This document shows, one piece after another, positions 23,801 through 32,422 of a stretch of 64,000 nucleotides of DNA. Position numbers and translations under genes: made by a program. The stretch spans positions 5,345 to 69,344 of the forward strand of contig NZ_MDKB01000001.1 of assembly GCF_001715295.1 (NCBI RefSeq), given 5' to 3'. Source of the DNA: Streptomyces griseus (GTDB lineage: Bacteria; Actinomycetota; Actinomycetes; Streptomycetales; Streptomycetaceae). Under the pieces are notes generated by a model that saw only the letters and a list, made by a program, of their open reading frames with translations, was not told the origin of the DNA and ran no database searches. Numbering within the stretch: position 1 is the first letter of the stretch; each line of letters begins with the position of its first letter.

Positions 23801-25563
23801 GTGGTGCCCAGGGTGAAGACATCGCCGACCCGGGACTCGTAGACCATCTCCTCGTCCAGCTCGCCGACGCGGCCGCCCCCCTTCTTCGGGTCGGCCCCGG
23901 CCAGGAAGACACCGAACAGCCCGCGGTCGGGAATGGTGCCGCCCGAGGTGACGGCGAGCCGCTGGGCGCCGGGACGGCCCGTGACCGTGCCCGCCACGCG
24001 GTCCCACACCACCCGCGGGCGCAGCTCCGCGAAGGCGTCCGACGGATAGCGTCCGGCGAGCATGTCGAGCACTGCGGTGAACGCCGACTCGGGCAGCGAG
24101 GCGAACGGGGCCCCCCGGCGGGCGAGTGCCAGCAGGTCGTCGGCCTGCCAGCTGTCGAGTGCGACCATGGCGACGATCTGCTGGGCGAGCACGTCCAGGG
24201 GGTTGGACGGGATCCGCAGCGCCTCGATGGCGCCCTCACGCATCCGTTCGGTGACGACGGCGGCCTGTACCAGGTCGCCTCGGTACTTCGGGAACACGAC
24301 CCCGGTGGACACCGCACCGACCTGGTGCCCCGCGCGGCCCACCCGCTGGAGCCCCGAGGCGACGGAGGGCGGGGACTCTACCTGGATCACCAGGTCGACC
24401 GCGCCCATGTCGATGCCCAGCTCCAGACTGGACGTCGCGACCACGGCGGGCAGCCGGCCCGCCTTGAGATCCTCCTCGACCTGGGAGCGCTGCTCCTTGG
24501 ACACCGAGCCGTGGTGGGCCCGGGCCAGCACGGCGGGCGCCCCCTTGGCCGCTCCGGACTGCGCCATGACCTCGGCGGGGGAGTGCGCCTCGGGCAGGGT
24601 CCCGGCGGGCGCCCCGTCGTCGGACGTCGTGCCGGTCGCCCGCTCGTAGGCGATCTCGTTGAGCCGGTTGCACAGGCGCTCCGCCAGGCGCCGGGAGTTG
24701 GCGAAGACGATCGTGGAGCGGTGCGCCTGGACGAGATCGGCGATCCGCTCCTCGACATGAGGCCAGATCGACGGCTTGTCCCCCTGGTCCGCCCCGCTGT
24801 CGGCGGCGGGGGAACCGCCGAGCTCCCCGAGGTCCTCCACCGGGACGACGACGGACAGGTCGAACTCCTTCGCGGAGGGGGGCTGGACGATCTCCACCTT
24901 CCGCTGCGGCGACAGGAAGCGTGCCACCTCGTCGACCGGCCGGACCGTCGCCGACAGGCCGATACGGCGGGCGGGCCGGGGAAGCAGCTCGTCCAGCCGC
25001 TCCAGCGACACGGCCAGGTGCGCGCCGCGCTTGGTGCCCGCCACGGCGTGCACCTCGTCGAGGATCACCGTCTCGACCCCCGCGAGGGCGTCCCGCGCCG
25101 AGGAGGTGAGCATCAGGAACAGCGACTCGGGAGTGGTGATCAGGATGTCCGGGGGCCTGGTCGCCATCGAACGGCGCTCGGCCGGAGGGGTGTCGCCCGA
25201 ACGGATCCCCACCCGCACCTCCGGCTCGGGGAGACCGAGGCGCACCGACTCCTGCCGGATGCCGGTCAGAGGGGAGCGCAGGTTGCGCTCCACGTCGACC
25301 GCGAGCGCCTTCAGCGGAGACACGTACAGCACACGGCAGCGCTTCTTCGCCTCGGCCGGAGGCGGTACGGCTGCCAGCCGGTCCAGGGAGGCGAGGAACG
25401 CGGCGAGCGTCTTGCCCGATCCCGTGGGCGCGACGACCAGCACGTCCGAGCCCTCGCCGATGGCCCGCCAGGCGCCCTCCTGGGCCGCCGTGGGCGCGTC
25501 GAAGGCGCCCGTGAACCATCCACGGGTAGCGGGCGAGAACGAGTCGAGCGCGGAACCGGCCAT
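20854..25563 (-). CDS. lhr: Lhr-type large superfamily-2 ATP-dependent helicase
   Basis: The roughly 1569-aa protein is a full-length Lhr, a 3'-5' DNA helicase of bacterial repair. Helicase motifs lie in the first 500 residues: motif I APTGSGKT (45-52), DEVH box (169-172), SAT motif (LSATVRP) and motif VI (QRVGRAGH). The Lhr winged-helix/beta-barrel core and the long C-terminal domain typical of actinobacterial Lhr follow. Two starts 9 nt apart are possible (25563 and 25572); neither has a strong ribosome binding site. It faces the divergent araC-type gene across about 100 nt. Confidence 0.9.
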   Translation of the reverse strand: MAGSALDSFSPATRGWFTGAFDAPTAAQEGAWRAIGEGSDVLVVAPTGSGKTLAAFLASLDRLAAVPPPAEAKKRCRVLYVSPLKALAVDVERNLRSPLTGIRQESVRLGLPEPEVRVGIRSGDTPPAERRSMATRPPDILITTPESLFLMLTSSARDALAGVETVILDEVHAVAGTKRGAHLAVSLERLDELLPRPARRIGLSATVRPVDEVARFLSPQRKVEIVQPPSAKEFDLSVVVPVEDLGELGGSPAADSGADQGDKPSIWPHVEERIADLVQAHRSTIVFANSRRLAERLCNRLNEIAYERATGTTSDDGAPAGTLPEAHSPAEVMAQSGAAKGAPAVLARAHHGSVSKEQRSQVEEDLKAGRLPAVVATSSLELGIDMGAVDLVIQVESPPSVASGLQRVGRAGHQVGAVSTGVVFPKYRGDLVQAAVVTERMREGAIEALRIPSNPLDVLAQQIVAMVALDSWQADDLLALARRGAPFASLPESAFTAVLDMLAGRYPSDAFAELRPRVVWDRVAGTVTGRPGAQRLAVTSGGTIPDRGLFGVFLAGADPKKGGGRVGELDEEMVYESRVGDVFTLGTTSWRIEDITRDRVLVSPAPGVPGRLPFWKGDQLGRPLELGRALGAFLREIGGLSAEDARLRLLAAGLDDWAAGNVLSYLDEQRRACGHVPDDRTVLVERFRDELGDWRVVVHSPFGAQVHAPWALALSARLAERYGMDAQVMHADDGIVLRLPDADLMGLDLFDFDPAGTDPESGAGRAPGGGQERGLPGAGFDSEQPPVAAADVVFDKGEISQVVTDQVGGSALFASRFRECAARALLLPRRSPGKRTPLWQQRQRASQLLQVASEFGSFPIVLEAVRECLQDVFDVPGLTELMGDLEARRVRLVEVTTPEPSPFARSLLFGYVAQFLYEGDSPLAERRAAALSLDSHLLAELLGQAELRELLDADVLGELERELQWLTDDRKIKDVEGVADLLRVLGPLTDSELAERGAEPHWAPELATARRAIQVRIGGSPHWAAIEDAGRLRDALGTALPVGVPEAFTEPVKDPLGDLLARHARTHGPFTTTQAAGRFGLGAAVTEGALQRLAASGRVVQGEFHPAGIGQEWCDATVLRRLRRRSLAALRQELEPVPPAALAGFLPQWQHLGDSSLRGIDGLARAVEQLQGAPVPASALEKLILPSRVAGYTPALLDELTTTGEVVWAGSGALPGKDGWLSLYLADSAPLLLPPPRPLEQTSLHESVLTALSGGYGLFFRQITDQVRATTHPDCTDPHLAEALWDLVWSGRLTNDTLAPLRSLLGSGRTAGSTAHRARRSVPRGRYGSLTAAARPGSRTGPPTVSGRWSLLPPAEPEPTHRAHALARTLLDRHGVVTRGAVQAEGVEGGFSAIYRVLAAFEDSGQARRGYVVEGLGAAQFAMEGAVDRLRAVSTARDRAEPGAAPRAQVLAAADPANAYGAALPWPESPDGAGHKPGRKAGALVVLVDGELTLYMERGGKTLLAWPTDPADPALRAAAEALASAARAGALGTVTVERTNGASSLTSPLGRTLEEAGFLATPRGLRLRA

Positions 25564-25665
25564 GCCACCCATCGTGCACCCCGGCACCGACAAGGGCCGG
25601 TGAACGGACCTGCCACCTGCCCGCCCGGACGGCGCACCCCCACCCGGACCTGCGAGAATGCGCAT

Positions 25666-26529
25666 ATGGCGGCAGCGGGCACGGCACGGGAATGGGCGAG
25701 GCACTGGCAGCACGCCGAACTGCCCGAGCTGGATCTGCTCCGCGCCCGGTACGTACGCCACACCTTCCCCCGCCACAGCCACGAGGGCTACGTCCTGGCC
25801 GCGGTCACCCGCGGGATCGAGACGGTCGGCCTGCCCCACGCCACCGTGCACGCCGGCCCCGGCAGCGTCGTCATGATCAACCCCGAGGTGCCGCACACCG
25901 CCCGGGCGGGAGCGCCCGAGGGCTGGGTCTACGCCACGCTCTACCCCTCCGCGCAGGTGATCAACGACATCGCCGCCGAGCTCACCAGCCTGCGCGGCTC
26001 CGTCGCCTTCACCGAGACGAGCGTGGCCGACCCCCAGGCGGCCCGGCTGATCATCGAGGTCCACCGGGCCGCCGAGGAAGGCGACGCCCTGGCGGCCGGC
26101 ACCCTGCTGCGCACCGCCGTCGCCCGGCTCCTCGACCGCCACGGCCGGGCGCTGCCCCCGCGTACGCCCCTTGCGGCGGGAGCCTCCGAGGCGGCCCTCG
26201 CGCGCGCCGTGCTCGAAGAACGGATGCAGCGGCCACCTACCCTGGAGAGCCTCGCGGCGGAACTGGGCACCAGCCCGTTCGCTCTGCTGCGGGCCTTCAG
26301 GAAGCGGTACGGCATGCCCCCGCACACCTGGCTCACGGACGCCCGGGTGCGCCGCGCGCGCCGCATGCTCGAGGCGGGGACCGCGCCCGCCGAGGCCGCC
26401 ACGGCCGTCGGCTTCACCGACCAGCCGCACCTCAACCGTCACTTCACCCGCATCGTGGGGGTGCCCCCGGGCGCGTACCGGCGCGAGCGCGCAAGAACGT
26501 ACAAGACCGGTCGGGATCTTTCCTCGTAA
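25666..26529 (+). CDS. AraC-family transcriptional regulator
   Basis: The 287-aa protein has an N-terminal cupin-like AraC ligand domain (about 15-165, HTFPRHSHEGYVL) and a C-terminal double HTH (about 185-280, including GFTDQPHLNRHFTRIVG). Family members with this build often control the adjacent azlC/azlD-type exporter, which here starts 11 nt downstream; an amino acid or related metabolite is a plausible inducer (inference). GAGAAT ends 6 nt before ATG 25666, so the transcript may be leaderless. Divergent from lhr. Confidence 0.87.
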   Translation: MAAAGTAREWARHWQHAELPELDLLRARYVRHTFPRHSHEGYVLAAVTRGIETVGLPHATVHAGPGSVVMINPEVPHTARAGAPEGWVYATLYPSAQVINDIAAELTSLRGSVAFTETSVADPQAARLIIEVHRAAEEGDALAAGTLLRTAVARLLDRHGRALPPRTPLAAGASEAALARAVLEERMQRPPTLESLAAELGTSPFALLRAFRKRYGMPPHTWLTDARVRRARRMLEAGTAPAEAATAVGFTDQPHLNRHFTRIVGVPPGAYRRERARTYKTGRDLSS

Positions 26530-26532
26530 CGT
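26527..26532 (+). promoter_or_regulatory. Candidate -10 box for leaderless azlC
   Basis: TAACGT overlaps the stop codon of the AraC-family gene and ends 7 nt before the azlC GTG. No ribosome binding site is seen in front of that start. Confidence 0.4.
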
Positions 26533-26539
26533 TCCGTAT

Positions 26540-27328
26540 GTGGCAGAACGAACAACACCTCAGAGCGCCGGAGCCCCCGGCTCCGTGGCCGGCATCCCGT
26601 GTACGGCCGAGGCGAAACCGGACGCGGCCGTCGTCAGGGACGCACTCGGCGTGGGGGTGGCCGTGGGCCTGTCCGGATTCGCCTTCGGCGTCACCGCCGC
26701 GGGGGCCGGGCTCACCCTCCCGCAGACCTGTGCGCTGAGCCTGCTCGTCTTCACCGGCGCCTCGCAGTTCGCCCTGGTCGGCGCGCTCGCCGCCGGTGGC
26801 AACCCCTACACCGCGGCCGCCGGGGCCTTCTTCCTGGGCGTTCGCAACGCCTTCTACGGGCTGCGCCTGTCCCAGCTCCTCTCCCTGCCGCGCGCGCTAC
26901 GGCCCCTCGCCGCCCAGTGGGTGATCGACGAGACGACCGCGGTGACGCTCGCCCAGCCCACCCGGCGCGCCGCACGCATCGGCTTCACGGTCACCGGGCT
27001 CACGCTCTACGTCCTGTGGAACCTCACCACCCTGGGAGGCGCGCTGGGCGCCGAGGCACTCGGCGACACCGATGCCTGGGGTCTCGACGCGGCGAGCCCG
27101 GCCGTCTTCCTCGCCCTTCTCGCACCGATGCTGAAGACCACCACGGAACGCGTCACGGCCGCACTGGCCGTCCTCCTCGCCCTCGGGCTGCTGCCCGTGC
27201 TGCCGGCGGGTGTGCCCGTCCTCCTGTCCGCCTCCGCCGCCCCCCTCGTCCTCTTCCTGGGGGGACGGCGCAGGCGCGGCCCCGACGCGACCGCCGGCGG
27301 CCCGGAGAACACCCGGGAGAGTCGGTGA
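26540..27328 (+). CDS. azlC: AzlC-family branched-chain amino acid exporter, large subunit
   Basis: The 262-aa membrane protein has the AzlC fold, with LSGFAFGVTAAGAGL and the LVFTGASQFALVGAL signature (about 35-85) and about seven hydrophobic segments. AzlCD pairs export branched-chain amino acids or related compounds. GTG at 26540 is chosen because it follows a -10-like box at leaderless distance and the conserved part starts about 30 residues in; an internal GTG about 15 codons later is an alternative. Its stop overlaps the azlD start. Substrate is not predictable from sequence. Confidence 0.87.
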   Translation: MAERTTPQSAGAPGSVAGIPCTAEAKPDAAVVRDALGVGVAVGLSGFAFGVTAAGAGLTLPQTCALSLLVFTGASQFALVGALAAGGNPYTAAAGAFFLGVRNAFYGLRLSQLLSLPRALRPLAAQWVIDETTAVTLAQPTRRAARIGFTVTGLTLYVLWNLTTLGGALGAEALGDTDAWGLDAASPAVFLALLAPMLKTTTERVTAALAVLLALGLLPVLPAGVPVLLSASAAPLVLFLGGRRRRGPDATAGGPENTRESR

Positions 27329-27630
27329 ACGTCTGGATCGCCATCGCCCTCACCGCGGCCGGCTGCTACCTCGCCAAACTCCTGGGCCTGCTGGTGCCCG
27401 CCGGTCTGCTGGAGCGGCCGCTCGTGCAGCGCCTGGCCGCGCTCCTGCCCGTCGCGCTGCTCGCGGCCCTCACCGCCCAGCAGACGTTCGGCGACGGACA
27501 GCAGGTCGGGCTGGACGCACGGGCGGCCGGGCTCGCGGCTGCGGCCCTCGCACTCGTCCTGCGGGCCCCCTTCCTCGTCGTGGTCGGTGCCGCCGTCGCG
27601 GTCACCGCGGCCGTACGCGCCCTGGCGTAG
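27325..27630 (+). CDS. azlD: AzlD-family transporter small subunit
   Basis: The 101-aa protein consists of three to four hydrophobic helices, the standard AzlD size and layout, and partners AzlC in export. The GTG start overlaps the azlC stop by 4 nt (GTGA), indicating coupled translation. It is the last gene of the AraC regulator-azlC-azlD unit and is convergent with the next gene, 18 nt away. Confidence 0.86.
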   Translation: MNVWIAIALTAAGCYLAKLLGLLVPAGLLERPLVQRLAALLPVALLAALTAQQTFGDGQQVGLDARAAGLAAAALALVLRAPFLVVVGAAVAVTAAVRALA

Positions 27631-27648
27631 GGCACGCGGCCCGCGGAC

Positions 27649-28563
27649 TCAGCCGATGCCGTGCCCGTACGCCCGCAGGGTCTGCAGCGCCTTGAGCGTC
27701 ACAAGGGGGCGCCCTTCCAGGGCCGTCCCGGGAGCCCACTGCCGCCAGGTGACGGGCCAGCCCCCGTCCTCCTCCTGCCCGGCGGCCAGGTGCTCCAGGG
27801 CACTCTCCATCTCGCCGTCGCCGAACCACCGGCGCGCGAGCGACCCGGGCGTGCGGGCGTAGTCGTACGGGAAGTGGTGTTCCCCCGGTGCGTAGCCGGG
27901 CGCCACCGGGTACTCCGGGCGCCGCAGCGGATCCAGGACGGCCAGGCGCTGCTCACGCACCAGGTGGCCCAGCCGCTCGGCGGCGGCCTCGGCGCGCGCC
28001 CGGTCGGGGACGCCGTCCAGGAAGGCGACGGCCGCCTCGATCTCGTACGGGTGCGACTGCTCCAGCGCGTCCACGGCGGCCCAGCAGAAGTCGGTCGCCC
28101 GGAAGAGCCAGGCGTGCCACACCTCGTTGCGGTGCAGCAGGCCGACGACCGGGCCCGTGGCCAGCAGTTCGGCGGGCGGGTCGTCGACGACGGGGACGAA
28201 CGGCGCGACGGGGTAGCCGCGCTGGGTGGGAAGAAGGGCGGGCAGCGCACCCTCCCTGGTCGACACGTCGGTCAGGTAGCGGCAGATCCGCTCGACCCGC
28301 AGACCGCGGCAGCGGCCGATCGAGTCGAGGACGCTCAGTGCGTGGGCGGTGTGCAGCGGCTGGCTCACAGGGCCGCGCAGATCGGGTTCGAGCGCGTGCC
28401 CGTAGCCGCCGTCCTCGTTGAGGTAGGCGGCGAGCGCGGTCTCGACGGCGTCCGCGCCTCCGCCCAGGAAGAGGTGGGCGAACCGCCGCTGCTCCAGGAC
28501 GCGTGCGGTGAGCCAGACGAACTGTTCGGCGCGGGCGAGAGGGTCTTCTCCGGTTCCAGCCAT
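27649..28563 (-). CDS. Hypothetical protein with prenyltransferase/squalene-oxidase-like toroid repeats
   Basis: The 304-aa soluble protein looks like an alpha/alpha-toroid protein: several helical repeats carry Gly-Gly/Asp-Gly turns such as NEDGGYGHALEPDLRG (about 50) and EEDGGWPVTW near the C-terminus, as in prenyltransferase beta subunits and squalene cyclases. No DXDD or zinc-ligand set of an active cyclase or farnesyltransferase is evident, so enzymatic activity is doubtful. Conserved in Streptomyces, function unknown. ATG at 28563. Confidence 0.65.
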   Translation of the reverse strand: MAGTGEDPLARAEQFVWLTARVLEQRRFAHLFLGGGADAVETALAAYLNEDGGYGHALEPDLRGPVSQPLHTAHALSVLDSIGRCRGLRVERICRYLTDVSTREGALPALLPTQRGYPVAPFVPVVDDPPAELLATGPVVGLLHRNEVWHAWLFRATDFCWAAVDALEQSHPYEIEAAVAFLDGVPDRARAEAAAERLGHLVREQRLAVLDPLRRPEYPVAPGYAPGEHHFPYDYARTPGSLARRWFGDGEMESALEHLAAGQEEDGGWPVTWRQWAPGTALEGRPLVTLKALQTLRAYGHGIG

Positions 28564-28643
28564 GGACCGACCGTAGAGGCCACCCCACCGCCGGCACCCT
28601 TTTCCCGGTGCGGCTGCACTCTCAGGAGCGGGATACTCGGGTC

Positions 28644-28838
28644 ATGCGGTTGACGATTTTCTGGGAGCGGATGGCCGACCACTTCGGCGAGGCGTACGCG
28701 GATTCCTTCGCGCGCGACCATGTGATGGCCGAGCTCGGCGGCCGTACGGTGCACGAGGCGCTGGCCGCGGGCTGGGAGGCCAAGGACGTCTGGCGCGCGG
28801 TCTGCTCGGCGGTCGGGATTCCCGCGGACAAGCGCTGA
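28644..28838 (+). CDS. DUF3046 family protein
   Basis: The 64-aa product starts MRLTIFWERM and matches DUF3046, a small actinobacterial family of unknown function coded just upstream of recA in many genomes, including mycobacteria. It is compact and probably helical with no membrane segment. GATACT ends 6 nt before ATG 28644, so the message may be leaderless. The AI-2E family gene starts 24 nt after its stop. Confidence 0.85.
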   Translation: MRLTIFWERMADHFGEAYADSFARDHVMAELGGRTVHEALAAGWEAKDVWRAVCSAVGIPADKR

Positions 28839-28862
28839 GCTCCGGTGAGCGAGACTTGACCC

Positions 28863-30113
28863 GTGGCACCGACAGACGAGACCGCCCAGATCCAGCCTCC
28901 CCTCCCTCCGCCCGTCCCACCGGCCGCGCCACCGAGTAGGCCGTCAGGCAGCGCTCCGGTCCGCATGCCCGGCTGGCTGCCCCGCGCGATGGTCCTGGCG
29001 CTGGCCCTCTACGGATGCTTCCGGCTCGGCAGCTGGGCGTTCGACCAGCTCATCGGGCTGCTGATCAACATCCTCATCGCCTTCTTCCTGGCCCTGGCGA
29101 TCGAGCCGGCGGTCAGCCGCATGGCGGCCCGGGGCATGCGCCGGGGACTCGCGACCTTCCTGGTCTTCCTCGGTGTGCTGATCGTAGGAGTGGGGTTCGT
29201 CGTCCTGCTCGGCTCGATGCTCGCGGGACAGATCGTCAACATGGTCGACGACTTCCCCCAGTACCTCGACTCCGTGATCAAGTGGGTCAACCAGACCTTC
29301 CACACGGAACTCTCCCGGGTCCAGGTGCAGGACAGCGTGCTGCACTCCGACTGGCTCCAGAGGTATGTCCAGAACAGTGCGACCGGGGTCCTCGACGTCT
29401 CCACCACGGTGCTCGGTGGGCTGTTCCGGCTGCTTACGATCTTCCTGTTCTCGTTCTACTTCGCGGCGGACGGCCCCCGGCTGCGGCGCGCGCTGTGCTC
29501 GGTGCTGCCCCCCGCCCGCCAGGCCGAGGTCCTGCGCGCCTGGGAGCTCGCGGTCGACAAGACCGGCGGCTACATATACTCGCGCGGACTGATGGCGCTG
29601 TTCTCCGGGATGGCGCACTACATCCTGCTGGTGTTCCTCGGTGTGCCCTACGCGCCGGCACTCGCGGTCTGGGTCGGCCTGGTCTCGCAGTTCATCCCCA
29701 CGATCGGCACGTATCTGGCCGGTGCGCTGCCGATGCTGATCGCCTTCACGGTCAACCCCTGGTACGCGGTGTGGGTCCTCGGCTTCGTCGTCGTCTACCA
29801 GCAGTTCGAGAACTACGTGCTGCAGCCGAAACTCACGTCGAAGACGGTCGACATCCACCCCGCGGTGGCCTTCGGCTCGGTGGTGGCGGGGACCGCGCTG
29901 CTGGGCGCCGTAGGCGCGCTGATCGCCATTCCGGCCGTCGCCACGCTGCAGGCGTTCCTCGGCGCGTACGTGAGGCGCTACGCCGTGACGGACGATCCGC
30001 GGATGCACGGCGGCCACCGCCCGCGTCGTGGTGAGCCGGTGCTGTCGCGGCTCCGCCGGGCGGCCGGGCGCGGGGACGACGGGCGAGGCGATCGCGCGGG
30101 CGGACCGGGATGA
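28863..30113 (+). CDS. AI-2E family transporter
   Basis: The 416-aa integral membrane protein has the AI-2E family layout: a Pro-rich cytosolic N-terminus (about 1-35), a first helix pair, a soluble region (about 120-185), then five further helices including the FFLALAIEP and LVSQFIPTIGTYLAG motifs (about 75 and 275). Family members export the AI-2 signal or act as Na+/H+ antiporters; the substrate here is unknown. GTG at 28863 is preceded by GAGACT at leaderless distance. The last 40 residues are Arg/Gly-rich. Confidence 0.83.
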   Translation: MAPTDETAQIQPPLPPPVPPAAPPSRPSGSAPVRMPGWLPRAMVLALALYGCFRLGSWAFDQLIGLLINILIAFFLALAIEPAVSRMAARGMRRGLATFLVFLGVLIVGVGFVVLLGSMLAGQIVNMVDDFPQYLDSVIKWVNQTFHTELSRVQVQDSVLHSDWLQRYVQNSATGVLDVSTTVLGGLFRLLTIFLFSFYFAADGPRLRRALCSVLPPARQAEVLRAWELAVDKTGGYIYSRGLMALFSGMAHYILLVFLGVPYAPALAVWVGLVSQFIPTIGTYLAGALPMLIAFTVNPWYAVWVLGFVVVYQQFENYVLQPKLTSKTVDIHPAVAFGSVVAGTALLGAVGALIAIPAVATLQAFLGAYVRRYAVTDDPRMHGGHRPRRGEPVLSRLRRAAGRGDDGRGDRAGGPG

Positions 30114-30320
30114 ACGGTGAGTCCGCTGCCGCCCCGCGGCGCCGCTGGAATCAACGCCGTGACTGCTGCGACAGCCGTGGAGCGGGGGGAACGAGCGGGA
30201 AGTGAAGCGGCCCCGACGCAGCCAGGAGCTACCTCTTCGTCGCATTCCGGTCTTGATCGGCCATGATCTGCCGGTCCGTGGCGTAGGGGCATCCGGCGTC
30301 GGCGGGTCGGAGCGGTGCGC

Positions 30321-30350
30321 TTGACACTAAAATCGAACATCCATTCATAT
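30321..30350 (+). promoter_or_regulatory. recA promoter with SOS-type operator
   Basis: TTGACA (30321-30326) is a perfect -35. An 18-nt spacer leads to the -10-like TCATAT (30345-30350). Inside the spacer, CGAAC at 30334-30338 with ATTC at 30343-30346 forms GAAC-N4-ATTC, one mismatch from the actinobacterial LexA half-site pair GAAC-N4-GTTC. The remaining intergenic sequence (30114-30486) shows a roughly 135-nt 5' UTR and no other feature. Confidence 0.75.
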
Positions 30351-30486
30351 GGGTGTCCGGCCGGGGTTTCCCGGGCCCGGCCGTGGAGTTGTCCACAGGT
30401 CGGCAGGACGTCGAGGCCCGTTGTCAGTGGCAGGGGTTAGCGTCTGTGATGTGAAGCGATCGACTCAAGCAAATCGGGTGGAACCC

Positions 30487-31620
30487 ATGGCAGGAAACGA
30501 CCGCGAGAAGGCGCTGGACGCCGCGCTCGCACAGATTGAACGGCAGTTCGGCAAGGGTGCGGTGATGCGCCTCGGCGAGCGGCCGAACGAGCCGATCGAG
30601 GTGATCCCCACCGGATCGACCGCCCTCGACGTCGCGCTCGGCGTCGGCGGCCTGCCGCGCGGCCGCGTGGTGGAGGTGTACGGACCGGAGTCCTCCGGTA
30701 AGACGACGCTGACGCTGCACGCCGTGGCGAACGCGCAGCGGCTCGGCGGCTCGGTGGCGTTCATCGACGCGGAGCACGCCCTCGACCCGGAGTACGCGAA
30801 GAAGCTCGGCGTCGACATCGACAGCCTGATCCTCTCGCAGCCGGACAACGGCGAGCAGGCGCTGGAGATCGTGGACATGCTGGTCCGCTCCGGTGCGCTG
30901 GACCTCATCGTCATCGACTCCGTCGCGGCCCTGGTGCCCCGTGCGGAGATCGAGGGCGAGATGGGTGACTCGCACGTGGGTCTGCAGGCCCGTCTGATGA
31001 GCCAGGCGCTCCGCAAGATCACCAGTGCGCTCAACCAGTCCAAGACCACCGCGATCTTCATCAACCAGCTCCGCGAGAAGATCGGCGTGATGTTCGGCTC
31101 GCCGGAGACCACCACGGGTGGCCGGGCGCTGAAGTTCTACGCCTCGGTGCGGCTGGACATCCGGCGGATCGAGACGCTCAAGGACGGTACCGACGCCGTC
31201 GGCAACCGCACCCGCGTCAAGGTCGTCAAGAACAAGGTCGCGCCGCCGTTCAAGCAGGCCGAGTTCGACATCCTCTACGGCCAGGGCATCAGCCGCGAGG
31301 GCGGCCTGATCGACATGGGTGTGGAGCACGGCTTCGTCCGCAAGGCCGGCGCCTGGTACACGTACGAGGGCGATCAGCTCGGCCAGGGCAAGGAGAACGC
31401 CCGCAACTTCCTCAAGGACAATCCCGACCTCGCCAACGAGATCGAGAAGAAGATCCTGGAGAAGCTCGGGGTCGGTGTCCGTCCGGAGGACCCGGCTGCG
31501 GAGACCACCGCGGACGCGGCGGTCGCGTCCGGTGCGGCGGCGGCCGACGGGGCGGCGAAGCCGGTGCCCGCTTCGGCCACCAAGGCGAAGCCCACCAAGG
31601 CCGCGGCGGCCAAGAGCTAG
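30487..31620 (+). CDS. recA: RecA recombinase
   Basis: The 377-aa protein drives homologous strand exchange and LexA cleavage. Walker A GPESSGKT is at 66-73, and the [12 protein letters not shown] Walker B region, loop L2 and the [12 protein letters not shown] stretch are intact. The C-terminal tail is Ala/Lys-rich (about 330-377), as usual in Streptomyces and longer than in E. coli. ATG at 30487 fits the family N-terminus [10 protein letters not shown]. recX follows after 3 nt, so the two are co-transcribed. Confidence 0.98.
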   Translation: MAGNDREKALDAALAQIERQFGKGAVMRLGERPNEPIEVIPTGSTALDVALGVGGLPRGRVVEVYGPESSGKTTLTLHAVANAQRLGGSVAFIDAEHALDPEYAKKLGVDIDSLILSQPDNGEQALEIVDMLVRSGALDLIVIDSVAALVPRAEIEGEMGDSHVGLQARLMSQALRKITSALNQSKTTAIFINQLREKIGVMFGSPETTTGGRALKFYASVRLDIRRIETLKDGTDAVGNRTRVKVVKNKVAPPFKQAEFDILYGQGISREGGLIDMGVEHGFVRKAGAWYTYEGDQLGQGKENARNFLKDNPDLANEIEKKILEKLGVGVRPEDPAAETTADAAVASGAAAADGAAKPVPASATKAKPTKAAAAKS

Positions 31621-31623
31621 GCC

Positions 31624-32316
31624 GTGACGCGTCGTACGGAGTGGCCGGGTGCCGAGACGGGTGGGGGCCCCGGTCCCGAGAGCGCCGCAGAGTCCGCCGA
31701 AGGTCTCCCGTGGCCCGTGCCGGGGACCGGGCCCGGCGAGGGGGCGGGCCGTGGTTCCCGCTCCCGTTCCAGAAGCAGCGGTTCCCCCTCCTCGTCGAGG
31801 GCCGGGGAGGGGGAACCGCGAGACCCGGTGGAGCAGGCGCGCGCCATCTGCCTGAGACTGCTGACCGGGACGCCTCGCACCCGGAAGCAGCTCGCCGATG
31901 CTCTGCGCAAGCGGGAGATCCCCGACGAGGCGGCGGACGAGGTGCTCTCGCGGTTCGAGGACGTCGGGCTCATCGACGACGCGGCGTTCGCGGACGCCTG
32001 GGTCGAGTCCCGGCATCACGGCAGGGGGCTGGCCCGCCGCGCTCTCGTCCGGGAGCTGCGCACCAAGGGCGTGGACTCCGCGGTGATCGACGAGGCGGTC
32101 GGACAGCTCGACCCGGAGCAGGAGGAGGTCACCGCGAGAGAGCTCGTCGCGCGCAAGCTCCGCTCCACGCGGGGCCTGGACCGCGACAAGCGCCTGCGCA
32201 GGCTCGCCGGCATGCTCGCACGCAAGGGCTACGGCGAGGGCATGGCCCTGCGCGTGGTGCGGCAGGCGCTCGAAGCGGAGGGGGAGGACACGGAGGGGCT
32301 GGACGAGCCGTTCTGA
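31624..32316 (+). CDS. recX: RecX regulatory protein
   Basis: The 230-aa protein binds and restrains RecA. The three-helix RecX repeats occupy about 70-225 (RTRKQLADALRKREIPDE, then FADAWVESRHHGRGLAR). The first 65 residues are Gly/Ser/Glu-rich and probably disordered. The GTG start is 3 nt after the recA stop, giving translational coupling. No promoter lies between them. A hairpin-rich tandem repeat follows about 100 nt downstream. Confidence 0.92.
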   Translation: MTRRTEWPGAETGGGPGPESAAESAEGLPWPVPGTGPGEGAGRGSRSRSRSSGSPSSSRAGEGEPRDPVEQARAICLRLLTGTPRTRKQLADALRKREIPDEAADEVLSRFEDVGLIDDAAFADAWVESRHHGRGLARRALVRELRTKGVDSAVIDEAVGQLDPEQEEVTARELVARKLRSTRGLDRDKRLRRLAGMLARKGYGEGMALRVVRQALEAEGEDTEGLDEPF

Positions 32317-32422
32317 GCGGGGGACGAGCGCGTAGCAAGGCGGGGGCGGAGGGGGCCGTCGCCCTGAAACGCGGCTTGGCATCGGCTCAGTACCGGACAG
32401 GGCCCGGCTCCGGTGGCGCGGG

